A stretch of 6,906 nt of DNA, taken from the NCBI GenBank assembly GCA_023448955.1, contig JAEXJU010000097.1:1-6906 (forward strand). Direction: 5' to 3'. Numbering within the stretch: position 1 is the stretch's first letter; each line of letters begins with the position of its first letter. Below are positions 1 through 6,288 of this stretch, in pieces. The notes beneath the pieces are model-generated. The model was not told the DNA's origin, did not search any database, and saw only the letters and a list, made by a program, of their open reading frames with translations. The stretch is from Bacteroidota bacterium (GTDB taxonomy: Bacteria; Bacteroidota; Bacteroidia; Flavobacteriales; Weeksellaceae). The translations under genes and the position numbers were made by a program.

Positions 1-475
1 TATCAGAATCTATGGAGATTGCAATATCCGCTTCAGAATCTAGCATTCCACGAAATTTATAATAATCTGCCAAATGATAAAAATGTCTTTTCAGATCTTT
101 TTTGTCCTGTAAAACAGGATTCTCAACTTTCTTCAGATCAACACCATCAATTTTCAGATCGAAATCCGAATACACTGTATATTTTGCCTGGGGAAAATAT
201 TGTTTTAGTGTACTGAGGCTTGGATCCAGTCTCAGATGCTGACTGAGATCTGCACCGCCGGCATTGACTCTGTTTTCATTAAATTCGCTGAAGATAAATT
301 CAATCGATAGTCCGGACAAGAATCGTTTCAGATTTTCATCCGAAACGTGAAATTGCTTCAGGGTTTTCAGATTTTTTTCCGGAAAGTTTTGTTTGGGCAT
401 TTCTCTCTGTGTTTTCTTTTTTCCAAGAAAAACAGCAACAGCCTCTTTCAATCTCCAGATTATTGTTCCAATCAT
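1..475 (-). CDS. Probable glycosyltransferase, 3' part outside window (partial)
   Basis: This is an open minus-strand frame of 158 codons that runs off the left edge, so only the N-terminal part is visible. The ATG at 475-473 is the only usable start: the frame is closed by an in-frame stop (TAG) at 493-491, and no other ATG, GTG or TTG lies between. The visible protein begins MIGTIIWRLKEAVAVF and becomes charged. Its last residues, around 134-158, read HLADYYKFRG and then ISIDSD. A short hydrophobic strand ending in Asp-Ser-Asp (156-158) after a D-Y-Y-K-F-R helix resembles the nucleotide-sugar/metal-binding DxD region of GT-A transferases. No family is recognised with certainty. It lies 11 bases downstream of the GT4-like gene on the same strand, so it is probably co-transcribed in a glycan operon, which supports the call. 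It could instead be another nucleotide-sugar-binding or uncharacterised cell-surface protein. The coding frame is well supported; the function is inferred. Confidence 0.62.
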   Translation of the reverse strand, partial: MIGTIIWRLKEAVAVFLGKKKTQREMPKQNFPEKNLKTLKQFHVSDENLKRFLSGLSIEFIFSEFNENRVNAGGADLSQHLRLDPSLSTLKQYFPQAKYTVYSDFDLKIDGVDLKKVENPVLQDKKDLKRHFYHLADYYKFRGMLDSEADIAISIDSD

Positions 476-486
476 TTGTATATGTG

Positions 487-1566
487 TTAACTAAATAGTT
501 TTTTAAAATTCTCAATAGAAATTCTGTTATCCAGAACTTTGATATAATCTTCTTTGATTCTCGCAGAAAAAGATCTCAAAAGATCTCGGTTGTCGTATAA
601 TTTAATAATGGCATTTTTCATTTCGTCAATATCTCTATTAACAAAGATTCCATTCTGACCGTCTTCAATAATCATTTTTGGGAAGCCGATTTTTGTAGAG
701 ATCGCAGGGACTTTTGAAAGACTCGCTTCAGCAAATAAAGATGGGCCAGTGTCTGCTTCTGATGCGATGGCAATCATATCCACATCCGTATAAAATGATA
801 GCAGATCTTTGTATGGTCCGGAAAATTTTGTTTTGAGAGTTACTTTTCGACCAGTTTTGTTCACAGCTTCAACAGCGGGTTCTATCACTTCCCGGAAACC
901 TTTCATAGATCGGTTCGGATTTCCAGTCCAACCGATTGTTAAGCCTTCTTTTTCGCCAATGTTTTTATTTTCCTGAAATTCATTCTGAAGATAAATTCCG
1001 TTCCCAAAAGTGATTTTATTGGTAAGGTTCTTATAATCATCATATAAACCAGAACTACCGACAATTATTCCGTCATACGGCTTCAGATATTTATCAAAAA
1101 ATTCCTGACGTGACAATTTTTTAAGATCGGTTTTTGTCTTTTTGTCGAAACTCGGACCTTCGTGCGGATAAGAATCGGTATAGATTCCGATAAATTTTTT
1201 TTCCGACGTAAAAGGAAAAACGGCCATAAACTGAAAGTATAATGCACATTCGAAAATAATATCAAAATGTGTTTTTTTAACTTCTTTACCGCTATTAACT
1301 TCAAAAACAGGCGGATTTTTATATTTCGGATAGGAGAATTTGGAAGATGAATCGATAATGTGTTTTTTATCATCATTCTTAAAAAGATTGATAAAACCGG
1401 TCAGGATTTTCTCAGAAAAAGAGAAATCTTTTGCCTTGATGAGAAAATATTCTTCGAAAGTAACATAACAGTCGAAGTCTTCTAGTCCATCTCCCCAAGT
1501 TTTGATAAGATTATGATAAGCCCAGTCAGGTTTATCAGCAATGAAAAGAATCGATTTTTTCTTCAA
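487..1566 (-). CDS. GT4-like (GT-B fold) glycosyltransferase with TTG start
   Basis: This is a 359-residue cytoplasmic glycosyltransferase, the usual length for family GT4. The N-terminus has the first Rossmann strand (KKKSILFIADKPDWAYHN, 2-19). The C-terminal donor-binding half opens at about 209 with LTIGWTGNPNRSMKGF, as in GT4 proteins where a new Rossmann strand is followed by a Gly-rich turn. The segment ASEADTGPSLFAEASLSKVP (268-287) is the counterpart of the family's E-x7-E signature, but the first acid is Asp272, with Glu280 eight residues on. GFPKMIIEDGQNGIFV (294-309) is the typical post-motif strand. The start codon is TTG at 1566-1564, two bases after the acetyltransferase stop. 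It is preferred because no ATG occurs before residue 114 and the first strand follows at once. The donor may be the amino sugar made by the two upstream genes, but the sequence does not show donor or acceptor. Confidence 0.88.
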   Translation of the reverse strand: MKKKSILFIADKPDWAYHNLIKTWGDGLEDFDCYVTFEEYFLIKAKDFSFSEKILTGFINLFKNDDKKHIIDSSSKFSYPKYKNPPVFEVNSGKEVKKTHFDIIFECALYFQFMAVFPFTSEKKFIGIYTDSYPHEGPSFDKKTKTDLKKLSRQEFFDKYLKPYDGIIVGSSGLYDDYKNLTNKITFGNGIYLQNEFQENKNIGEKEGLTIGWTGNPNRSMKGFREVIEPAVEAVNKTGRKVTLKTKFSGPYKDLLSFYTDVDMIAIASEADTGPSLFAEASLSKVPAISTKIGFPKMIIEDGQNGIFVNRDIDEMKNAIIKLYDNRDLLRSFSARIKEDYIKVLDNRISIENFKKLFS

Positions 1567-1571
1567 TTTTA
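1564..1571 (-). promoter_or_regulatory. Stop/TTG-start junction, no Shine-Dalgarno
   Basis: Read on the minus strand, the acetyltransferase stop TAA (1571-1569) is followed by two A residues and then the TTG start (1566-1564) of the glycosyltransferase, which continues with three Lys codons. The surrounding stretch is A/T only and has no purine-rich GGAGG-type site. This is usual for Bacteroidota leaders. The near-contact of stop and start suggests that translation of the second gene depends on ribosomes finishing the first. TTG is generally a weaker start than ATG, so yield may be lower. Confidence 0.55.
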
Positions 1572-2198
1572 AAATATTTTTTTGATTTCGGCCGGCACAC
1601 CAGCTGCCATTGCATTTTCGGGGATATCATTTCTGACAACCGCTCCGGAAGCTATCACAGAGTTATCTCCAATAATTACATCTGGGAAAATGATGGCACC
1701 AGCTCCAATTTTTACAAAACTTCCGATTTTGCATCTGCCTAAAAGTGTTGCGCCTGGTGATATCTCACAAAAATCGCCGATTGTGACATCGTGTGTAATG
1801 ATAGAATTGTAGTAAATAATGGTTCCTTTTCCTATAATGACATCATTGGATATTTTTGCGCCGCCTAATATGTTGCATCCATTGCCTATTTCAACTCCAA
1901 AACTTCCGATTTCCGCAAACTTACTAATTGATGAGGTTAATTTTCCGCCCAGATTCTGAAATTTTTCTGCCAATCTAAATCTCAGATGCGGATGTCCAAT
2001 CCCCAAAACAAATTCTGGATTGTTTTTAAAAAGCAGGGATGCATCTTCTTCATTTTTCAGAACTTTAAACTGATGATAAAGAAAATCAGAACCATCAACA
2101 GTTACGTCATCATAAAAGTGCAGATTTTCTGTCTCATCCTTCTGATGAAAAATTTCCAGAACTTCTTTCGCAAATCCCTTTGCACCAATGATTAGCAT
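1569..2198 (-). CDS. NeuD/PglD/VioB-type sugar-nucleotide O/N-acetyltransferase
   Basis: This 209-residue protein has the two-part build of the NeuD/PglD family. An N-terminal Rossmann-like sugar-nucleotide-binding domain (MLIIGAKGFAKEVLEIF, 1-17; LGIGHPHLRF, 65-74) is followed from about 93 by left-handed beta-helix hexapeptide repeats (EIGSFG, VIIGKG, VTIGDF, CKIGSF, VKIGAG, VIIGDN, SVIASG). It ends in the usual MAAGVPAEI cap (197-205). His136 in IITHDVTIGD lies where the catalytic histidine of PglD-type enzymes sits, followed by an acidic residue (Asp137). Members transfer acetyl from acetyl-CoA to an amino or hydroxyl group of a sugar and usually act as trimers in the cytoplasm. The ATG start is three bases after the aminotransferase stop. 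With an aminotransferase directly upstream, N-acetylation of the newly made 4-amino sugar is the most economical role. O-acetylation, as in sialic acid NeuD, cannot be excluded. Confidence 0.9.
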   Translation of the reverse strand: MLIIGAKGFAKEVLEIFHQKDETENLHFYDDVTVDGSDFLYHQFKVLKNEEDASLLFKNNPEFVLGIGHPHLRFRLAEKFQNLGGKLTSSISKFAEIGSFGVEIGNGCNILGGAKISNDVIIGKGTIIYYNSIITHDVTIGDFCEISPGATLLGRCKIGSFVKIGAGAIIFPDVIIGDNSVIASGAVVRNDIPENAMAAGVPAEIKKIF

Positions 2199-2201
2199 AA
2201 T

Positions 2202-3287
2202 TTAGTTATTTTGAATTCTAAGCATTAATCTTGATATCAAATCAACTTCCTCCAAGGTAAGATCATAGTAAAGTGGCAGACAAAGCACACGTTTTGCAAT
2301 GTCTTCCGTTACAGGAAGATTGCTTTCTGACTTTACATAAGGCAAAGAATGAGATAGCGACGGATAAAAATATCTTCTTGTAAAAATTTCGTGAAGCTTG
2401 AGGTGTTCTATGATTTTAAGCATTAGTTCTTCACTCTCAAAAACGATAGGATAGTAGGAATAGTTATTTTCAGAATCTTGATGCCAGATAGGTCTCGTTG
2501 CCTTTAGATTCTGTAGCTTATGATCATATTCCTTTGTCAGTTCTTTTCTTTTTTTGTTTATAGAATCAATATATCTCAGGTTTGCCAGTCCCATTGCTGC
2601 GTGAAATTCCGAATTTTTACCGTTGATGCCAAGTTCGGCAAAGCTTTCTGGCCCATCAAATCCGAAGTTTCTGATGTATGCTAATTTTTTAAGCAGATGT
2701 GGATCTTTTGTTACAATAAGTCCACCTTCTGTAGAATGGTAAAGTTTAGTGGCGTGTAATGAACAGGTGGAAATATCACCAAACTCAAATATAGATTTCC
2801 CATTGATTTCCACGCCGAAAGCGTGTGCAGCATCATAAATAACTTTCAGATTATGCTTTTTTGCAATGTCTTCTATTTTCTCTACATCACAGGGATTTCC
2901 GTAAACGTGAGTTGCAAGAATGGCTGAAGTTTTTTCTGTGATGGCAGCTTCAATTTTATCTGCATCAATATTTAAAGAATCTTGATCTATATCTACAAAA
3001 ACCGGATGGCAATTTTCCCATACTATAGAGCTGGTGGTTGCAACGAATGAAAAAGGTGTAGTTATAATTTCACCTTGTAATTCCAACGCTTTGATTGCCA
3101 TTTGTATAGCAACGGTTCCATTGGTAACAAATAATAAATGATTTAGCTTCAGGTGATCTTTCAGTCTCATCTCCAGATCATTGGCAAGTGGTCCCATATT
3201 GGTAAGCCATTGCCTTTTCCAAATACCTTCTAAATAATGCTGATAAACTTGCTGGGGCGGTAAAAATGGTTTTGTAACTGGAATCAT
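2202..3287 (-). CDS. DegT/DnrJ/EryC1/StrS-family PLP sugar aminotransferase (VioA/PglE-like)
   Basis: This 361-residue fold-type I PLP enzyme is full length for the family. It transfers an amino group, normally from glutamate, to the keto carbon of a nucleotide-activated 4-keto (or 3-keto) deoxysugar in the cytoplasm. Visible landmarks are IPVTKPFLPP at the N-terminus, WLTNMGPL (27-34), TNGTVAIQMA (55-64, phosphate region), TTPFSFVAT (76-84), HVYGNPCDV (127-135), YDAAHAFG (151-158, Asp152 for the pyridine nitrogen), SLHATKLYHSTEGG (176-189, Lys181 as the PLP Schiff base) and GINGKNSEFHAAMGL (220-234). The opening and the NPCDV segment remind me of VioA, the dTDP-4-amino-4,6-dideoxyglucose transaminase; this is from memory of the family. 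It starts at an ATG next to the 129-base divergent gap, preceded by an A-rich stretch without a Shine-Dalgarno site, and is first in the leftward unit. The exact substrate is inferred. Confidence 0.92.
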   Translation of the reverse strand: MIPVTKPFLPPQQVYQHYLEGIWKRQWLTNMGPLANDLEMRLKDHLKLNHLLFVTNGTVAIQMAIKALELQGEIITTPFSFVATTSSIVWENCHPVFVDIDQDSLNIDADKIEAAITEKTSAILATHVYGNPCDVEKIEDIAKKHNLKVIYDAAHAFGVEINGKSIFEFGDISTCSLHATKLYHSTEGGLIVTKDPHLLKKLAYIRNFGFDGPESFAELGINGKNSEFHAAMGLANLRYIDSINKKRKELTKEYDHKLQNLKATRPIWHQDSENNYSYYPIVFESEELMLKIIEHLKLHEIFTRRYFYPSLSHSLPYVKSESNLPVTEDIAKRVLCLPLYYDLTLEEVDLISRLMLRIQNN

Positions 3288-3416
3288 CTGTTTTTGTTTT
3301 TGTATTTTGAAAAATTATCTAAAACTTCTGTCGTAAAAGAGAATTTCAATTTGTAAAAGTACAAAAAAAGCATAATTTAGCCGATAATTTTGTGAAACAC
3401 GTGATAAATTTAATCC
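3288..3416. promoter_or_regulatory. Divergent intergenic region between two glycan operons
   Basis: This 129-base, strongly AT-rich gap is the only real non-coding stretch in the window. It separates the start codons of the leftward aminotransferase operon and the rightward glycosyltransferase operon, so it should hold both promoters. A plausible rightward promoter is visible (listed separately). On the minus strand I find only partial -7-like boxes, TAATTTTT (3317-3310) and TACTTTTA (3361-3354), neither with a TTG at a suitable distance. A short CACGTG palindrome lies at 3398-3403, and I see no larger operator-like inverted repeat. Confidence 0.6.
3350..3380 (+). promoter_or_regulatory. Candidate Bacteroidota-type promoter for the rightward operon
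   Basis: TTTG at 3350-3353, a 19-base spacer, then TAATTTAG at 3373-3380. This fits the Bacteroidota primary sigma factor pattern (TTTG, 19-21 bases, TAnnTTTG) with one mismatch in the -7 box. Transcription would begin near 3386, leaving a leader of about 30 bases before the ATG at 3417. A second box, TAATTTTG at 3385-3392, matches TAnnTTTG exactly but has no TTG 17-23 bases upstream, so it is less likely. Confidence 0.45.
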
Positions 3417-4421
3417 ATGAGGATATTATACATCAATAAAAATCTAAATCTGTCTAAACCAATTGTTGATTCTCTTTTACAAATGGGTTTCGATGTAGAT
3501 GTATTGATAGATTCTTTACCTCCTGCAATCAATAAGACTTCAATTGTTCACAAAATCGGAAATATCTTTTCAAGATTGATTCTGAAGGATAAAAATTACT
3601 TCATTCGAAAAGAAAAACAAAACTTTGAAAAGTTTGCAGAAAATAGACTTAAGAAAAAATCTTATGATATTGCTTTTTTTATAAGAGCAGATATGTATTC
3701 TGAAAAACTTATCAGAAAAGTCAGAAATCAAACCAAAAAAATGGTGAGTTACCAATGGGACGGGATAGATATGTATCCCAAAATTCTTGACTTTTATAAA
3801 TATTTTGACAGGAGGCTGGTTTTTGACGGGAATGACATCAGAAACTATCCGCAATACGAACTTTTGCCTTTGCCGATTTTCCATTACACAAAAAATGTAC
3901 GTCACAATCCTGATGAGGAAGAGTTTGATCTGTTTTATGTAGGGGTAGGTCTGAAGGAAAGGATAGAATGGGCGCAGAATATCGAAAATTATTCTAAAAA
4001 AAATGATCTAAAATTCAAGGCTATATTGACAATTCCGGAATTTCGGGAAGAGAGCAAAACAGACTCCATAAGCCTGCAACACAAGGGAATAACGCTGGCT
4101 GAAAACCAGGCTTATACCCAGAAAGCCAGAGCTGTAGTAGATTTTAAAATGAGTACACATAATGGTGTGGCTTTTCGTTTTTTCGAATGTTTGAATCAGG
4201 AACAGAAGTTTGTTTCCAATAATTTTAATCTCAAAAACTACGATTTTTATCATCCCGACAATATTTTCATTACAGATTTTGAAGATTTTACAGGGCTTGA
4301 TGAGTTTATGAAGAGACCTTATCATAGGATTGATAGACGAATAGTTGAAAAATACGGCATTATAAATTGGCTTAAATATGCTTTGGATTATGATGATTAT
4401 GAACCGCTAAATCTACCATAA
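3417..4421 (+). CDS. Putative GT-B-like glycosyltransferase (capsule/LPS type)
   Basis: This 334-residue protein is probably cytoplasmic; I see no signal peptide or membrane segment. MRILYINKNL at the start is a typical first Rossmann strand. SYDIAFFIRADMYS (82-95), then VSYQWDGIDMYP (110-121), YFDRRLVFDGND (129-140) and LLPLPIF (149-155) recall a loose group of capsule/LPS transferases in Bacteroidota that share a Y-x-W-D, FD-x3-FD and 'PL(P/F)' layout. A second domain begins near 170 (EFDLFYVGVG). It carries AVVDFKMSTHNGVAFRFFEC (239-258), which matches in position and style the donor-site region of GT-B enzymes, with Arg254 and Glu257 preceding the C-terminal helix. I cannot place it in a numbered GT family. 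It begins the rightward operon, and its TAA stop shares one base with the next ATG (TAATG), so translation is probably coupled. A nucleotide-sugar donor and lipid-linked acceptor are inferred from context only. Confidence 0.7.
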   Translation: MRILYINKNLNLSKPIVDSLLQMGFDVDVLIDSLPPAINKTSIVHKIGNIFSRLILKDKNYFIRKEKQNFEKFAENRLKKKSYDIAFFIRADMYSEKLIRKVRNQTKKMVSYQWDGIDMYPKILDFYKYFDRRLVFDGNDIRNYPQYELLPLPIFHYTKNVRHNPDEEEFDLFYVGVGLKERIEWAQNIENYSKKNDLKFKAILTIPEFREESKTDSISLQHKGITLAENQAYTQKARAVVDFKMSTHNGVAFRFFECLNQEQKFVSNNFNLKNYDFYHPDNIFITDFEDFTGLDEFMKRPYHRIDRRIVEKYGIINWLKYALDYDDYEPLNLP

Positions 4422-5281
4422 TGCAAAAGTTTCTTACCATATGCACACCCACATTTAACAGGGCTTTCATTCTTTCAAAGCTATATGATAGTCTAAAGAA
4501 ACAAACTAATCAGAATTTTTTGTGGCTGATAATAGATGATGGTTCTTCCGATGAAACTGAAGCTCTGGTTCAAAAATTCATGGATGAAAATCATTTAGAG
4601 ATTCAGTATATATTTCAGGAAAACCAAGGAAAACATGTAGCTGTAAATAATGGGCTTAGAAACACAGAGACAGATTATTTCTGTGTCATAGATAGTGATG
4701 ATTATCTCTCAGAAGTTGCTGTTTCCGAGATGGAAAAACTTTCATTAAAAATAAAAAATGATGAGAGCATCGCTGCATTTACATTTATCCATTATTCCGG
4801 AAAAGAAGAACCAGACTTTAATCGGTTTGGAAAAAAAGAATGGGTTGTATCTGGAAGATCAAATTATAAATGGGAATTTTCCGGAGAAATGGTTTTTTGT
4901 TTCAAAACAGAAATTCATAAAAAATTCTTATTTCCTGAGTTTCCGGGAGAAAAATTTTGCCAGGAATCGTTGATATTTAGAAGAATAGAAAGGCGGTACA
5001 AGATTCTTTTTACAGATAAGATAATGGCATTTGGTGATTATCTTCCGGATGGATTGACTAAGAATTTTTATAAAATGCTGCTTAATAATCCAAATGGCGC
5101 ATTACTCAATATCAAAGAAAGGTTGCGCTACGATCGTGTTTCTTCTGATGAAAAACTTGATCTCGCCAAAACTTATCTGGACATTGCAGGTAAGTCCAAC
5201 CAGAGTTTCTGGAAAAAGTATTTTGGCCTAAATCCATTTCTTATCCTAAAAGTTTTAATAGAAAAAAGATTTCGGAAATGA
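4421..5281 (+). CDS. Family 2 (GT-A) glycosyltransferase
   Basis: This 286-residue cytoplasmic inverting transferase has clear GT2 motifs: CTPTFNRAFIL (8-18), IIDDGSSDET (37-46, nucleotide-binding Asp pair and turn), ENQGKHVAVNNGL (67-79) and the metal-binding VIDSDDYL (89-96, DxD as Asp91-Ser-Asp93). Further on, GEKFCQESLIFRRI (176-189) fits the acceptor/catalytic acid region of this subfamily, where an E-x5-E pattern is usual. The last 80 residues are basic and aromatic (FWKKYFGLNPF, 263-273) and may touch the membrane surface; no transmembrane helix is clear. The ATG overlaps the previous stop by one base and the TGA stop overlaps the next ATG, so it is the middle gene of a translationally coupled trio. 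It would add one sugar to the growing repeat unit; the sugar cannot be read from the sequence. Confidence 0.93.
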   Translation: MQKFLTICTPTFNRAFILSKLYDSLKKQTNQNFLWLIIDDGSSDETEALVQKFMDENHLEIQYIFQENQGKHVAVNNGLRNTETDYFCVIDSDDYLSEVAVSEMEKLSLKIKNDESIAAFTFIHYSGKEEPDFNRFGKKEWVVSGRSNYKWEFSGEMVFCFKTEIHKKFLFPEFPGEKFCQESLIFRRIERRYKILFTDKIMAFGDYLPDGLTKNFYKMLLNNPNGALLNIKERLRYDRVSSDEKLDLAKTYLDIAGKSNQSFWKKYFGLNPFLILKVLIEKRFRK

Positions 5282-6288
5282 TGAAAAAAATATCAATTAT
5301 TATCCCTTTGTATAATGCGGAAGACTACATAGTACGATGTCTGGATTCTATTAAAAATCAATCTTATAAAAATTTTGAACTTATTGTTATTAATGATAAA
5401 AGTAAAGACCGTTCCTGGGATGTATTGACTAGCTATGTGTTGTCAAACCAATCAGTTGATTTTAAAATTATTAATAATGAAGTCAATTTGGGACTGAGTA
5501 AAACCAGAAATAAAGGCATAACGCTCGCAACGGGAGACTACATTCTTTTTATGGACAATGATGACACGTTGGTAGATGATTTTTCTCTTCAGTATTTTAT
5601 TGACAAAACAGAGAATGACCCGGATATTGTCATCGGCAAAACCCTTTTTTTGCTCAATGATGTTCCAAAAGAAAGTAATTATCATCGGTTAAAAAATAAG
5701 AAAGATACTTATGAAAAAACTGAGATTCTTGAAGGATTTCTCTTGGGAGAATGGGCTGTTACAGCTTGGAATAAATTGTACAAAAGAGATTTCCTAATCA
5801 ATAACCATCTGACTTTTTTGGATGACCTTCTTCACGAAGATGAACTTTGGGCTTTTGAAACAGCTATTGCAGCTGAAAAGGTTAATTTTTTGGATCAGGA
5901 GACGTATAAGTATTATTCGCTTTCAAACCCAAATTCTATGACAGCAACTGTCGGGATAAAAAATATAGAACATTATCTGATTATTCTCACCACAAAACTA
6001 AAAATTGCCAGAGAGAAAAAATTGTATGACAGGACAATGTTGATTTCTCAGTATCTTAAAAACTTTGCAAATTATACTATTCTCAGTAATGTTTGCCAGC
6101 TGGATTTTTCTACTTTCAAAAAGTTTTATTCCAGCCTGAAAAAAAAATTTTCAAGAGAATTTTCGGATAAAGAATGGTTTTCACTCAATCCATTGATGGC
6201 ATATTATCTTTATAAAATGAAGTTTGATAAGGCTTTTTTACTATATGGTAAATTTCCGAAATATATCAATCCTTTATTGAAAATCTAA
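5278..6288 (+). CDS. Family 2 (GT-A) glycosyltransferase, EpsJ/WcaA-like layout
   Basis: This 336-residue GT2 enzyme shows IIIPLYNAEDYIVRCLDSI (7-25), VINDKSKDRSW (37-47; Asn-Asp replaces the more usual Asp-Asp), NLGLSKTRNKG (70-80), ATGDYILFMDNDD (84-96, metal-binding Asp93-Asn-Asp95 with Asp96), AWNKLYKRDFL (163-173) and LLHEDELWAFE (184-194). The W-N-K-L-Y-K and H-E-D-E pieces are normal for GT2 proteins of exopolysaccharide loci, where the second acid of the ED pair is a candidate base. A C-terminal helical tail from about 230 is common in this group. Two adjacent ATGs (5278 and 5281) are possible: the first overlaps the previous gene by four bases (ATGA), the second by one (TGATG). Relatives often begin MKKISIIIP, which slightly favours 5281. 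The gene ends the rightward operon, with its TAA overlapping the stop of the opposing gene. Confidence 0.93.
   Translation: MMKKISIIIPLYNAEDYIVRCLDSIKNQSYKNFELIVINDKSKDRSWDVLTSYVLSNQSVDFKIINNEVNLGLSKTRNKGITLATGDYILFMDNDDTLVDDFSLQYFIDKTENDPDIVIGKTLFLLNDVPKESNYHRLKNKKDTYEKTEILEGFLLGEWAVTAWNKLYKRDFLINNHLTFLDDLLHEDELWAFETAIAAEKVNFLDQETYKYYSLSNPNSMTATVGIKNIEHYLIILTTKLKIAREKKLYDRTMLISQYLKNFANYTILSNVCQLDFSTFKKFYSSLKKKFSREFSDKEWFSLNPLMAYYLYKMKFDKAFLLYGKFPKYINPLLKI

Noticed and set aside
105..119. Small inverted repeat TCCTGT-AAA-ACAGGA that could look like a hairpin
   Set aside because: It lies inside the left-edge coding frame, has only a six-base stem with no T-run suited to termination, and is explained by the codons there.
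19..216. Plus-strand open frame of 65 codons at the left edge
   Set aside because: It is antisense to the 158-codon minus-strand frame, which has a better start, motifs and operon position.
1083..1376. Minus-strand 97-codon frame
   Set aside because: It overlaps the GT4-like gene in another frame; its low-complexity Ile/Leu/Lys content is typical of shadow frames in AT-rich DNA.
1582..1812. Plus-strand 76-codon frame opposite the acetyltransferase
   Set aside because: It is antisense to the hexapeptide-repeat region. Its apparent regularity comes from the repeat codons of the real gene.
1625..1840. Periodic short pattern along the acetyltransferase gene
   Set aside because: This reflects the protein hexapeptide repeat (I-G-x4), not a DNA tandem repeat or CRISPR array; the nucleotide units are not conserved.
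3385..3392. Perfect TAnnTTTG box (TAATTTTG) as main -7 element
   Set aside because: No TTG lies 17-23 bases upstream. The TTTG at 3350-3353 would be 31 bases away, so the 3373-3380 box is preferred.
3392..3404. GTGAAACAC with CACGTG as an operator
   Set aside because: The arms are only three to six bases, single copy, and easily expected by chance; no regulator gene is nearby.
3570..3905. Minus-strand 111-codon frame, and a similar 105-codon frame at 4008-4325
   Set aside because: Both are antisense to the 3417-4421 gene, which has a clear start strand and motifs; neither shadow shows a recognisable domain.
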